Shown here: positions 21,175 to 32,192 of the stretch, in pieces
How the letters are laid out: each line of letters opens with the position of its first letter
How positions within the stretch are numbered: position 1 is the stretch's first letter
Assembly: GCF_047948215.1 (NCBI RefSeq)
Contig: NC_134465.1
Location: forward strand, 53,825,841 to 53,889,840
Direction: 5' to 3'
Source of the DNA: Lycorma delicatula
Taxonomy: Eukaryota; Arthropoda; Insecta; Hemiptera; Fulgoridae
DNA: 64,000 bases
The notes under the pieces: generated by a model
The model's input: only the letters and a program-made list of their open reading frames with translations
Database searches by the model: none
What the model was told of the DNA's origin: nothing
Position numbers and translations under genes: made by a program

Positions 21175-22596
21175 TTATGTATATTAAATAATCATTATTT
21201 TCATTTTTATTTGTTAATAACTAGATGTTACATCATTCTTTTTCCAAAATAAAATGTATTAAGTCAAATGCTTTAAGTGATATAACTAAAAAAGACATTG
21301 CAAAATTAAAATTGCTGTAAGAACCAATATCTTTATCTTTGTAACTATTGGAAAATAAAATTTTAAAATGACCTCCACTGAAAACTCTAGAAAAAGTCAA
21401 AGAGTTTGAAAACTAAAATAAATTTTAAAGATTAGGGACCAATAGTATGATAGGCTTAAATTTTAAAACATGCCAGTTTTTTTTATTATTTTATTAGAAT
21501 AAACAGTAATTTACTTTAATGATATTTAGTTAAAAACAAAAGAGAACAACATTTTCATATTTTTTTTAATTATTACTTACAATTACAATTATTAATTATC
21601 AACTAATTAATGACTTAAGTTTTTGACTTTTGCCTCATTTCAATGCATGAAGACAAGTTGTGTAACATACATTACTAAATTTATAGTCCTTGTAAAATTA
21701 CGAAAATATAATATTTCTGTTGTCTTATCGTTAACTAAAATTTTATATCTTACAGGTTAAATCATTAACATCTTACAGTTAAGCTGCTGAAAAGCCAAGA
21801 ATGAAATATCTCACATCATTAAGTCAGCCTTAGAGTTTTGACATACCTATTTGGCAGGCTATGGTTTTTAGTATTCTGCTCAACACATTTTCAATGATCG
21901 CACTGTTTTTTTTTTTGAACCAGCGATTTTTAAACATATTTTTCATTATTTATGAATAAGTTATCCATTAATACCATATACAGCCTCAGTTTCACTTTTA
22001 TTTTTTTTTTAAAAAAAGTGAAACTTTTAGTCTTAAATGAAGAATCATATCATAAAATGTTATGCAAATATATAAATATTTGATGCTTATTTAAAATTTA
22101 AAGAAGAATTGAAAAGAATCATTTAAAAAATGTTTAAGCCTAAACTTTTTTAGTCTACAGAAGTTTTTATAAAATTTTCTCTGCAAATACTAGTATAGAC
22201 ACCAGTAAATTTTTGACATTTTTCATCTTAAAATAGAATGGATTGAATTTGATTTTTAAAATGCAGTCATGGACAACAAAATTCAACATAACCCATTAAA
22301 ACTGTTACATATTAAATAACTTGTTTTCAAAATTAACTTTTTTTTTCAAACATCTTTCAAATCTAATTATCAGCTTTTTATAACAACCATATTAAAAATA
22401 ACTTGAGTATAAACTGAAAAATATATTCAATCTTTGATGTGTTTATTATGTTTAAATAATAAATCTTATATACAAGATTTGCTAATTACAGCCTGTTTCT
22501 ATGAGGTGAATTTAAAAATTTAATTTTGTTGTGATATGTAGTACCTGTATATATTCTTTAAATATTTGGATGGATATTCATCCACTATGTCCAATG
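21175..22596. other. AT-rich non-coding DNA
   Basis: A small hairpin near 21983-22025 pairs AGTTTCACTTTT with AAAAAGTGAAACT around an A/T-rich loop. No other feature is recognised. Confidence 0.5.
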
Positions 22597-22608
22597 TAAT
22601 ATTTAATG
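22597..22608. repeat. Left target-site duplication of the Jockey-type element
   Basis: TAATATTTAATG, identical to 25474-25485. It marks the 3' border of the retrotransposon insertion. Confidence 0.9.
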
Positions 22609-25473
22609 GAATGGAATGGAATGCAAAGTTGGCAGGAGTCTATTACTCCCTACTTTATCGCAGAACCTGGACAGAGTCCCTTGCTGCTGGATCATTCTAA
22701 TCGGGCTTGTTTTTAAAAGGGTTATTTTTTAATCTCGGATCTAATTTTTCAAGTTTTGTCTATTATTATTTTAGTGAATTTAAGACGGATTTAATTGCAT
22801 TCCAATCCGTTGTTAAACCAGCGTTATCGAACCCATTTCATGGGCCGACCGCGGAAGGCTAGGCTTATAAAGCCTGTCCTCCCGACGTAATTCCCCTTCA
22901 GACCGTCCACTGAAGTCCTTTCGGTGCTAACTCTTTAATAGGCTAGCAGGAATACGCCACAACGGGGCACTAGCTATAAGGAGAGAGCAATGCGTCCCCT
23001 TTTCCGGAGGAGTCGCAATTGCTGGGATATTTTGTCTTACTGTAAGTTTTTTTTTAAAATTTAGACCGCGTTTTTGTTTTATGCGCGACTTACCGTGTTT
23101 GACGTCTTCAAACTATATAACTTCGCGAAAACTTTTCACTCGCGACCCCGGAAACGCGTCTGACGCACTATTCCGTTTATGGCTCATGCGATATGGAGGC
23201 CCCTAAGCCTGGTTTGTCGATTTTCGGCTACCGCACCGCACCATCACGGTGGTTCGTCCAGTACGGCGTGAGGCCGCTTCCTTACAACTGTCGGAGTTGG
23301 GTCCTCTCGGCAGATGTCCCGAAGATGACTGTGTTCGGACACAGCCGCTCTCCCGAACAGTCTGCGCGCCTGCGCCACCCCCACCTCGGACACGGATTGA
23401 AATCTCGCATCAGATCGGAGAGTGGCGTTCCTGACGAACCACGGAGCTCCAAAGATCGTCCGCAACGCGATGTTTTGGACGGCCTCGATCTTCTTTTGAA
23501 GCGAGGAGCTCAACACTGCCCCCCATGCCGGGTAAGCATATGTTAGAATCGGCAGTACGTACAGCCGAAAAATGAGGAGCTTAGTTGCCAGTGGGTACGG
23601 GCTGGCACTGTTCAGCACTGGGTATAGCGAGGCTCTGGCGGCCTTAGCCCTCCGGGTCGCATAATTTACATGTTCGCCGAAGGTAAGCCGCCTGTCCAAC
23701 ACCACCCCCAGGTACTTAACTGTTTTCTCAAAAGGGATTTTCTCCCCTGAGATTTCCAGCTCTCTGGTCGGTTTACGTGTCTTGCATGTGAACATCACGG
23801 CCACCGATTTTTCACCGTTGACCCTGATTCTCCACATGTCGAGCCACGGTTCCACTAAGTCCAGCTGCCTTTGGAGCCTCCGGACCGCGTAATCCACATT
23901 TGCGGATTCGTAGAAATATGCCGTGTCGTCTGCGTAAAGGGCCGTTTTGACCCCTTCCGACAGCGGCATATCGTTCACGTACAAAGTGTACAAGAACGGG
24001 GAAAGTACTGCTCCTTGGGGAACCCCAGCGGCTATTTCTCTGGTAGAGGAAATCGTTTCCCCTACGCGCACGACAAAATGTCGGTCTAGCAGATATGACC
24101 GCATCAGTCTGACATAGCGGTACGGGATCGCCGATCGCGCTAGCTTATAAAGCAGACCGCTATGCCAAACTTTGTCAAAGGCCTTGGCCACATCCAGAAA
24201 AACGGCTGCAGTCACCCGTTTCCTGTTCAGGCCTCCGACAAGGTCGTCTATTATTTTTACCAGTTGGAGGGTGGTTGAGTGACCCTCCCTGAACCCAAAT
24301 TGCTCGGGCCGCACTTCTCCCTCCATGTATCGCCTCAGTTTTTCGAGAAAAATCCTCTCGAACAACTTAGACAATACCGGTAACAGGGAGATTGGCCTAT
24401 AATTCCGTGGGAAAAGTAAACTTTTCCCCGGTTTGGGTAAACATACGACTTTGGCCGTTTTCCAACAATTCGGGAAATATCCGACGTACAAAATGGACGT
24501 GAATATCACCGAAATTGCTGTAATCACGGAGGCCGGTATGTTCCGGAATGCACGGGCGCTGATCCCGTCGACACCCGGGGCTTTGTCGGGGCTTGTGGCC
24601 TTAATGGCTGCGGAAACTTCCGCTTCAGTGACTTGGTCAATCTCTAGAGGGGCGTCCTCCACCTGTGAGAAATAATCTACAAGAAAGGATTCCACCTCGG
24701 TTGTGTGCTCGTCGTTCGGGGAGGGAGGGGGGTTTGGAGTGAACTGCTCCTCCAAGGTATCGGCGAATACCTCGGCCCTCTCCGCCTCCGAGTATGCAAG
24801 AAAACCTCGCTGCCCCACAACCGGATGGCGAGGCTTCTTCCCTTCTCGCAGTCTCCTGTTCAACCTGAACACCGAGGAGATGTCGTCAGAGACCGAGGCG
24901 AGGTATTCGTTCCACGAATCCTCTCGATGGCTTGTCAGCAGTTGTTTTACCCTGTCCGTTTGATTATAAAAGGCCCGCTTATCAGCGGGGGACAGGGTGA
25001 TTCGATATCTCCTCCTCAGTCGTCGTTTCTCCGTTATGGCTTCGGAGATATGAGGAGGGAGGTCGTTTCGAACAACTGCTCGAGTTTTGGCCGATGAGCT
25101 GCCTGCCAGGGCCTCGGTCATTGACGACGTGACGCGCCCGACAGTGTCGTCGATTTCCTCCGGGGTGTTCAGGAGCTCAGGATTTACCGGCCTGTACTCC
25201 CGCTGGAGGGTCTCGTAGAACCTTTTCCAGTTGACTGACCTTCGGGGTATAGGCGGGGGATCTCGGCCACCCCCTGCCTGACCTAGTTCCAACAGGACAG
25301 GGGAATGGTCCGAGCTGAGGTCTTCTATCGTTTCAATCATGAATGGGAGGGTACCCCCCTTCATGACTGCGATATCCAGCACGTCAGGCCTAGATCTGCC
25401 TGAGCGATGCACGAACGTGGGCACCTCAGGGCCTACGACGACCAAGCGGCGGGCTCTCGCCCTTTCGTACAGC
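22609..25473 (-). mobile_element. Jockey-type non-LTR retrotransposon, 5'-truncated, recent insertion
   Basis: The element is bounded by perfect 12-bp repeats (22597-22608 and 25474-25485). It contains one long RT reading frame, a 3' untranslated region of about 635 bp, and a short (GGAAT)n-type tail at 22608-22625 in place of poly-A. Its base composition is clearly more GC-rich than the surrounding AT-rich DNA. The 5' part (ORF1 and most of the endonuclease) is missing, and the reading frame runs open into the truncation point. Intact coding sequence plus a perfect target duplication indicate recent integration by target-primed reverse transcription. Confidence 0.92.
23244..25472 (-). CDS. 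Jockey-clade reverse transcriptase (endonuclease C-terminal part plus full RT), 5' truncated
   Basis: About 743 codons are open without interruption, running to the 5' truncation point at 25473; no authentic start is present. At the N-terminus the end of an AP-type endonuclease is visible (LSSDHSPVLLEL, about residues 43-54 counted from 25445). Then come the RT blocks: SPDKAPGVDGI near 285, YRPISLLPVLSK near 350, catalytic block A FLDVAKAFDKVWH near 416, GVPQGAVLSP near 473, the YADD catalytic box near 504, and KYLGVVLDRRLTF near 580. A C-terminal tail follows with the usual LPILTYAYPAWG block. The polymerase would copy its own RNA at a nicked chromosomal target. The polymerase region looks intact, but loss of the 5' end makes autonomous movement unlikely. 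Confidence 0.92.
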   Translation of the reverse strand: MYERARARRLVVVGPEVPTFVHRSGRSRPDVLDIAVMKGGTLPFMIETIEDLSSDHSPVLLELGQAGGGRDPPPIPRRSVNWKRFYETLQREYRPVNPELLNTPEEIDDTVGRVTSSMTEALAGSSSAKTRAVVRNDLPPHISEAITEKRRLRRRYRITLSPADKRAFYNQTDRVKQLLTSHREDSWNEYLASVSDDISSVFRLNRRLREGKKPRHPVVGQRGFLAYSEAERAEVFADTLEEQFTPNPPPSPNDEHTTEVESFLVDYFSQVEDAPLEIDQVTEAEVSAAIKATSPDKAPGVDGISARAFRNIPASVITAISVIFTSILYVGYFPNCWKTAKVVCLPKPGKSLLFPRNYRPISLLPVLSKLFERIFLEKLRRYMEGEVRPEQFGFREGHSTTLQLVKIIDDLVGGLNRKRVTAAVFLDVAKAFDKVWHSGLLYKLARSAIPYRYVRLMRSYLLDRHFVVRVGETISSTREIAAGVPQGAVLSPFLYTLYVNDMPLSEGVKTALYADDTAYFYESANVDYAVRRLQRQLDLVEPWLDMWRIRVNGEKSVAVMFTCKTRKPTRELEISGEKIPFEKTVKYLGVVLDRRLTFGEHVNYATRRAKAARASLYPVLNSASPYPLATKLLIFRLYVLPILTYAYPAWGAVLSSSLQKKIEAVQNIALRTIFGAPWFVRNATLRSDARFQSVSEVGVAQARRLFGRAAVSEHSHLRDICREDPTPTVVRKRPHAVLDEPP

Positions 25474-25485
25474 TAATATTTAATG

Positions 25486-26555
25486 TAATTATTGTAATTT
25501 TAATTTGTATACTACTATATTGTTAAAACTCAGTCCTAATAGTGGATGTTTTATTACTTTTCTGAGAAATTTTTATTTATTTTTCTTGTTTAGAAACTTT
25601 CATAAATGAAAATGTTAGCAATTTTGTGCAACAATTTTTGAAACTTTCCTAACCTTTCCAAAAAAAAAAAAACAATAATATAATTGTTCAATGAAGAATT
25701 GTTCTATTCATGCCATATTGTAAAATAAATACATTTTTAAAAATCTTTTTATAGGTTTTAATATTGTACATGTACTACTGAATGTTACTTATAAAAACTA
25801 GAATTTATTATTTGTATTAGCAAATTTTTTTATGTTTAGGAAAGTTCTGAAATTGCAGTAGAAAAACTATTAGGAGCACAAGATTGAATTTTGTGTCTGG
25901 TTAAACTCATTGGAAGTGCTGCTACCTACTGGGTAATATGTTAGATGTATTAATATGATTTTTATTTCATGTGCTTTAGTGTTGCCTACGTTGTTTAGTG
26001 ATACGAACTTAATTTAGTAATTGATGATGTGCATGTAATTTTTGCTAAATAGTTTAGCAAAAACTGTTGTATTTTAGCGAATTTAATTTATCAAAACTAA
26101 GTAAGATTTTGTATGTTATTATACGAAATATTTTAGTTATTAATTTTATTACGGATGTTGATTGGAATTTCAATTAATTTAGGGCTTTTCCTGTTCATGT
26201 GCATTTGAAACTTTTATCACTCTACTGTTATTTCAGTAACTTTTAAGAAACAATTCTGTTATAAAAACTCAGGTAAATAATATTTCTGTATGCTAAATGT
26301 CAGATACAAGATAGTTTATTCTTATTTTAAATATCGAAAATTTACGTACCAATATTCTAGTTTTGAATGGTGTTCATTAAATTTATATTACCAGAAAAGA
26401 TAAATATTATTTTTTTAAATTTGAACTGCGTAAAAACTAAATTATAATCATTGTGAATACTAACCTACTAGATTTGTTTACAGTTTTGTTTAATTTTTAT
26501 TTTTCTTAGTTTTATGTGAGTTTTGATGATATATTAAACGTAATCTACACTTGTT
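25486..26555. other. AT-rich non-coding DNA
   Basis: No ORF, RNA gene or repeat that I can recognise between the Jockey insertion and the tRNA-like element. Confidence 0.5.
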
Positions 26556-26645
26556 GCTGGCCTCCGTGGCGCGAGTGGTAGCGTCTTGGCCTTTTATCCG
26601 GAGGTCTCTGGTTCGAATCCCGGCCAGGCATGACATTTTCACACG
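26556..26645 (+). mobile_element. Short tRNA-derived SINE fragment (second family)
   Basis: An A-box-like GTGGCGCGAGTGGTAGCG and a perfect B-box GGTTCGAATCC are spaced as in a tRNA gene, followed by CGGCCAGGCATGACATTTTC and CACACGC. The same tail appears in the minus-strand copy at 60664-60890. The tRNA-like part does not fold as a complete tRNA by eye and is followed by SINE body sequence, so I call it a SINE head. The body is truncated after about 90 bp. Confidence 0.7.
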
Positions 26646-27560
26646 CAACAAAAATTGTCATATATATATAAAATTGTTATTAATTAAACGATATATGACG
26701 AATCTTAACGTATATCATTATCATAACGAAACATAACCTACGCTCGCTAACCTCGTCTAATTAATGTTAAATATACAATGATGAAATCTTTAACGATAAC
26801 TATTAATCTGTTGGATTCTTATTTATGAGAATTACCACGTCGTCACCGACATAAGGATGAGGAAGATTTGTTCAATTTGATAAACATATTAGCTAGTTTC
26901 ATCCTGTAGTATATTTATCGTTCAGTAAAATAAGTATTGTGTATATAAAAGTAATTGTAATTATGATTTATTTATAATAAATGTTATATTTAAAATTATA
27001 TTATATAAACTCATATAATGAACTAATTATATTTTATGTAATCGTTAAAATACATGAATTTTTAATGAATCATGTATGATATTGCACAATATTAAGTATA
27101 TATCATTAAAAAAAATTGTGGTGGGGGGGGGTGGTAAATTACTTATTCCTAAAAATATATATATATATATTTAAAAATTACTCAGATTGGATTTCCATTG
27201 TTAGACCTATTCAGATCAATGAATGTTTTGTATGTATTGAATTAAAATTTAATAATTTCTTTATAATTCATACATATTGTTTATATAGTCAAAACTATTA
27301 AATATAGAACATGGTCAAGGCATGTAAAGCTTTTCATTTTATAACATAATATAACATTTTATTCATTGTAACATAAAATATCTATATTATGTTACATACA
27401 TAATATAGATATATTATTATACATTAGACCTGACAACACAGCATTCCACATTAACATGTACACAATATTTATATACATAAGCAATAATGAATTTAACAAA
27501 TAACACAGATTTAGCATTTATGTACATACACCCCATTTACACTTATACATTGTTTAAACA
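26646..27560. other. AT-rich non-coding DNA
   Basis: Includes a G-run at 27120-27133 and TA-rich tracts. The small ORF at 27116-27301 carries no motif. Confidence 0.5.
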
Positions 27561-27573
27561 TTAAGGTAATTAA

Positions 27574-28107
27574 TTTTTTTTTTGACTTCACTCATTATAC
27601 TGGTTTGATGCAGCTCTCCAAGATTCCCTATCTAGTGCTAGTCGTTTCATTTCAGTATACCCTCTACATCCTACATCCCTAACAATTTGTTTTACATATT
27701 CCAAACGTGGCCTGCCTACACAATTTTTTCCTTCTACCTGTCCTTCCAATATTAAAGCGACTATTCCAGGATGCCTTAGTATGTGGCTTATAAGTCTGTC
27801 TCTTCTTTTAGCTATATTTTTCCAAATGCTTCTTTCTTCATCTATTTGCCGCAATACCTCTTCATTTGTCACTTTATTCACCCATCTGATTTTTAACATT
27901 CTCCTACAGCACCGCGTTTCAAAAGCTTCTAATCTTCTTCTCAGGTATTCCGATCGTTCAAGTTTCACATCCATATAAAGCGACGCTCCAAACATATACT
28001 TTCAAAAATCTTTTCCTGACATTTAAATTAATTTTTGATGTAAACAAATTATATTTTTGACTGAAGGCTCATTTCGCCTGTGCTATTCGGCATTTTATAT
28101 CGCTCCT
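27574..28107 (-). pseudogene. RTE-like retrotransposon, 3' half of a copy split by a later insertion
   Basis: The minus strand encodes the RT C-terminal region (RLEAFETRCCRRMLKIRW, EVLRQIDEERSIWKN, LRHPGIVALILEG, YTEMKRLALD), open over 27588-27995. The 3' T-tract starts at 27574. The element breaks at 28107 inside the TATATCGCT text and resumes at 33332. Flanking 13-bp repeats TTAAGGTAATTAA (27561-27573) and TTAAGGAAATTAA (33435-33447, one mismatch) bound the reconstituted copy. It is 5' truncated and lacks the catalytic domain. Confidence 0.88.
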
Positions 28108-28667
28108 GCTTTATTTATTATTTTATTATTTATTTATTTATTATTTTATTTACAATTTAAAACTTACATGGTCATCCGTCAGACCTAAGTCTGTCGACAG
28201 ATATACTAAAGAGTATTATTACATTATTAAGTGGTTAATGTAATAACCAATTTTATGTAACAACTAAAGATATTATTAGTTTTATAATACTTATAATAGT
28301 AGTACAATTATAAAATTAATTTTACAAAATTAGACTAAATATTTAAAAACTAATGAACAAATTATTTCTTTAATAATTGTAATGTATTAGATTTAGTATC
28401 TAAAATTATATTCAAGAAACAAAATATACTTATACAAAATATATACTTAATTACAACAACGAATTACACAATTAATATCTTGTTGCAACAATTACTTAAA
28501 GAAAATAAATAACTAAGCTTTAACCATTCAACAATACATTATTTATTGATTTACAATAATTATCAACATTAAAATAATAACTATAATCATGTTATAATTG
28601 TCTGGACTGCCAGTATAAATCCAACATGAATCCTGTTAGTACCTATTACGTTATAAGTAATGCCCAC

Positions 28668-30101
28668 TCAATGAGAAGTTTTTTTTAAATCATTTTTTTT
28701 TATTTTTACATTATTGAGGTGATTCGGTAAAGAATTAAGTAATGCAGGAACAACGTACTTCTTTAATCGTTTACCGTAAGTATTATTATATCTATCTGTG
28801 ATAAAGCTCATTGCTCTCAAATTGTATCCACTTTCTATATTTACCCTGTATTCACTGTTGTAAAAGTTCTTAAAAATAATTAAGAATTTAAATAGACCTC
28901 TAACTGACAGAAACCTTGTAAGATTATTTAAATTAGTGTCATAATTGTTATCAGAATCATAAAGAGCAATATCTTTGAGGACCCTATTTTGTATTAAATT
29001 TATTTTATTTATGAGATAGTCTGCGGCTGATCCCCATGTTGTCAAGCCGTATCGAATAACAGATTCAAACAAGGATGAATAGAGTAAGCGTTTACAGTGA
29101 ATTGGTAATAGGGGTGAGATGTGGTGGAATTTCATAGCAACCACTCTTAAATTTTTACATATATGTTTTATATGGTGATCCCATCTAAAAAAAGAGTCAA
29201 AATGTACACCCAAATATTTGTATTTGTCAGCATTCTGGAGATGTTCACAATTACAATTTATGTGGTAATTTTTTATACAGTCACATGTATGACAAATAAT
29301 TTTTATTGGTCTTTGGGATTGAAGATAAGGAGATCTTACATGTAAAACAGTAGTTTTTTTAGAGTTAATAATTAGGCCTTTGTCATGAAGCCACTTTAAT
29401 AGATTATTAAAATCTTCTTGCATTAAAAACTCTGCTTCTTCCAATCGCTTATGTCCAAATGCTAAAACACTATCATCAGCGTATTGCAACAGACATGAAT
29501 TAGAGATCGCGCTAGACATATCATTAACGTACAGATTAAAAAGTGTTGGGCCCAAGATAGACCCTTGAGGCACGCCACTATCCGTTTCGTATCTATCACT
29601 ATATTTATCTTTAATTTTAACAATAAGTTTTCTGTTACTTAAATAGTTTTGTAGCATATTATTAAAAGGGCCATTAAACCCTAGCTTATTTAGGGCATCT
29701 AAAAGTTTATGATGGTCTAACGTATCAAAAGCTTTACGAAAATCTAAAAAAAGTAAGATTACATGGTTACATTTATTTAAGTTAATATTGACAACCTCAG
29801 ATAAATCATTTATAGCATCGTTAGTCCCAATCCCCTTTCTGAAACCATATTGAGTTTCACTGATTAATTTGTTATCATCAAGGTATTTAGTAATATGCAT
29901 AGAGACATACCGTTCAAAAACTTTTTCGATACATGACAGTATAGAAATTGGCCGATAATTATTTAAATCTTTAAAAGAACCAGCTTTATAGATAGGTCTA
30001 ACAATAGACATCTTCAGTAGATCAGGAACCCTCCTTGATTTAATTATATTGTTTACTATAATTGAAATTAAAGGGCTGACTTTATTAACGACATATTTCA
30101 A
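28668..30101 (-). CDS. Reverse transcriptase domain of the CR1/L2-like ORF2 (separated from the endonuclease by a frame break)
   Basis: 477 open codons follow an in-frame SPGVDGI block at the very start. RT blocks in order: YRPISILSCIEKVFER near 50, QYGFRKGIGT near 84, catalytic block A LLFLDFRKAFDTLDH near 118, GVPQGSILGP near 178, and the YADD box (LLQYADDSVLAF) near 208. KYKYLGVHFDS near 297 and a C-terminal region with LFESVIRYGLTTWG follow. The reading frame differs from the preceding endonuclease frame, and the palm-preceding linker between them seems shortened. A deletion at about 30105-30125 is therefore likely, and ORF2 as a whole is broken. The polymerase core appears intact. Confidence 0.88.
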   Translation of the reverse strand: MKYVVNKVSPLISIIVNNIIKSRRVPDLLKMSIVRPIYKAGSFKDLNNYRPISILSCIEKVFERYVSMHITKYLDDNKLISETQYGFRKGIGTNDAINDLSEVVNINLNKCNHVILLFLDFRKAFDTLDHHKLLDALNKLGFNGPFNNMLQNYLSNRKLIVKIKDKYSDRYETDSGVPQGSILGPTLFNLYVNDMSSAISNSCLLQYADDSVLAFGHKRLEEAEFLMQEDFNNLLKWLHDKGLIINSKKTTVLHVRSPYLQSQRPIKIICHTCDCIKNYHINCNCEHLQNADKYKYLGVHFDSFFRWDHHIKHICKNLRVVAMKFHHISPLLPIHCKRLLYSSLFESVIRYGLTTWGSAADYLINKINLIQNRVLKDIALYDSDNNYDTNLNNLTRFLSVRGLFKFLIIFKNFYNSEYRVNIESGYNLRAMSFITDRYNNTYGKRLKKYVVPALLNSLPNHLNNVKIKKNDLKKTSH

Positions 30102-30121
30102 ATCTTTGATTCGTATGCCAT

Positions 30122-31471
30122 CTACACCTGGCGATAGTGTTTACCGATAATGTCTGCAGCGACCTTACCCGCGTTATTAGATGTACCGCTTACATATTTA
30201 ATTATAGTATCGTCTAAGTTACGCTTAGAGGGTAACCCCATCAAAGAGTTAAGTAGTTTCCAGTTACCCTTAATATCATTCTTTTGAAAATTTTTAAATT
30301 TATCATTAAAATACTTCTCCTTCGCTTTTCGTATTTCAATATTAATTTTATTTCCATATAATATGTAATCTTTTCGAATTTCCAGGTTAGCTGGTGCTTT
30401 TTTCCATTTTTTGAACAGTTTGTCTCTATACTTTATTTTATTTAGAATGTCATCCGTCATCCATGGTTTTTTTCTATTTTGAATTTTAATCCTATCAGTA
30501 TTTCTGCGAACTAAAGAACTGTTATACACAGAATTAATTATATCAACGAATTTCTCATATGCAGATGGATTATTATCCATCTTATTACCTAAGGTGTCAT
30601 AATTTATGCTATCTAACTTATATCTAATTAAGGCATTATCTAAGTAAAATGAACCAAGACTGTCATCCATCGATCGTTGGGATGAACTCTTGTACAACAG
30701 ATCTGCTATTGTCACATAGTGATCAGAAATTTTAGTTTCAATTACTCCAGAAAAAACGTAATCAGGAAAGCCTCTAATAAAAATGTGATCTATACAAGAT
30801 CTAACAATTACCCCATCTCTTATTTCCTCCCTCGTTACATCAGATATGCAACACATGAATCCCGTTGTATGTAATAAGGTTTGATAGTAACTAACTACAG
30901 TATTTTCCTTAGTAAGATCAATGTTCATATCTCCGATTAAGACCGCATTATTATTATTACAATTATGAAGAATATTTTCAAGATCATGTAAAAATTCATG
31001 AACATTTAAATCTGGCGGTCTGTAAAAGCATATTATCGTAAAATCATCGGTCTTAACGCCCAATTTCACTGAAACCTGAATGCATAATAGTTCACAACTT
31101 GAGACAGCCAAATCCAACATTATTCTTTCAGCACTGAGTGTGTTACGACAAAGAATTAAAATACCACCACCAGACCTAATATTCCGGACACAGTGATAGG
31201 AGTCATAGCCATTAATCTGATAAAAATTAATTAAACTTATTTCATTATCCGTAATGTTTATTTCCGTGAGAACTATCAAATCTACGTTACTATTACCTAG
31301 GTGAATCAAGAATTCATCCCAATGACCGCGAATAGTCCTAATATTTAAATGAAGTATACTCAGTTTCGATAAACAGGAGTAATCTTGCGAAAATTCGTCT
31401 AGGTTCGAGTAGTAATTATCAATAGCCAAAAACCGGCCATTAAAAATATTATTTTCATTAATGTTTTCCAT
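30122..31471 (-). CDS. AP-type endonuclease region of the CR1/L2-like ORF2
   Basis: 449 codons starting at an ATG. The endonuclease order is clear: LHLNIRTIRGHWDEF near 40, LTEINITDNE near 68 with the catalytic Glu, GGGILILC near 100, FTIICFYRPP near 143, VLIGDMNIDL near 176 with the catalytic Asp-Asn pair, CIDHIFIRG near 225, and the terminal SDHYVTIADLLY block near 248. A basic linker follows, running toward the RT. It stops at a TAG just after ADIIGKHYRQ, where the frame changes. The protein nicks target DNA to prime reverse transcription. The break separates it from the polymerase, so the pair could not be made as one protein from this copy. Confidence 0.88.
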   Translation of the reverse strand: MENINENNIFNGRFLAIDNYYSNLDEFSQDYSCLSKLSILHLNIRTIRGHWDEFLIHLGNSNVDLIVLTEINITDNEISLINFYQINGYDSYHCVRNIRSGGGILILCRNTLSAERIMLDLAVSSCELLCIQVSVKLGVKTDDFTIICFYRPPDLNVHEFLHDLENILHNCNNNNAVLIGDMNIDLTKENTVVSYYQTLLHTTGFMCCISDVTREEIRDGVIVRSCIDHIFIRGFPDYVFSGVIETKISDHYVTIADLLYKSSSQRSMDDSLGSFYLDNALIRYKLDSINYDTLGNKMDNNPSAYEKFVDIINSVYNSSLVRRNTDRIKIQNRKKPWMTDDILNKIKYRDKLFKKWKKAPANLEIRKDYILYGNKINIEIRKAKEKYFNDKFKNFQKNDIKGNWKLLNSLMGLPSKRNLDDTIIKYVSGTSNNAGKVAADIIGKHYRQV

Positions 31472-32192
31472 TTCAATAGGGATTCGAAAATATGTCTAAA
31501 ACGCACAGATTACATAAGCTATACAGATTATAAGATTATACAATTTGTAAACATAATAAAAACATTTTATTTAGAAACATATAAATTTTATTTGTAAAGA
31601 CTAATTTAATACTAATCGTTGTTATGACTAATGTCTTATCTACGCAAAAACACAGCATAACCGTTTTTGTTAAAGGGGTGGGAGAACATATATTCGATAG
31701 AACAAACGCTCGAATAAGATCGTAGGTGTAACTTAATGACATCAGTATCATATTATTTGATATCAATGTCGTCACCATAACAGAGATAACATTTTTGAGA
31801 TAGGCTCGCAAGAGAAATACATCGTTATGCAAGTCAATTATCCTTATCAATTTAAAGCCAGTTTCTAAAAATAAAATATTTTTCATTAAACTATTATTCA
31901 CTTTAAGAAATAAACTGATGCTTATAAACATAGAAAAGTAGCTGCTGAATTGGCATAAAATTAAATTAAGCGAAGGTCTTCCTTTTTTTATAATATTGGA
32001 ACAGTAATACCAAGAATCTTGAGTCATCAATAACAGAATATGATAAATATAAAATGCAATAAAATGATAGAAATAACTAATACGTGAACTTACATTTACA
32101 GAACTGAATGTAATGAACATAATAATATTATTACGAAACAATTCTATTATACTCTTAGGGATAACGCTATCATAGTTACAAATTTATATAAC
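31472..32192 (-). other. Inter-ORF spacer with an unexplained hydrophobic 201-codon open frame
   Basis: Between ORF1 and ORF2 lie about 720 bp, much longer than the usual short spacer. It contains an open frame (32141-31536) with a very hydrophobic Ile/Leu/Phe-rich translation and no recognised domain. Near the two ends there are similar inverted stretches (TTATACAATTTGTAAAC near 31537 and, inverted, TTATATAAATTTGTAACT near 32190), which could be the ends of a small inserted element. I cannot tell whether the frame is coding or a by-product of AT-rich composition. Confidence 0.35.

Noticed and set aside
23193..25097. Several plus-strand ORFs inside the Jockey-type element
   Set aside because: They are antisense shadows of the RT frame, produced by GC-rich codon use.
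26556..26645. A functional tRNA gene
   Set aside because: A- and B-box text is present, but no complete cloverleaf could be formed by eye and the sequence continues into a SINE body shared with 60664-60890.
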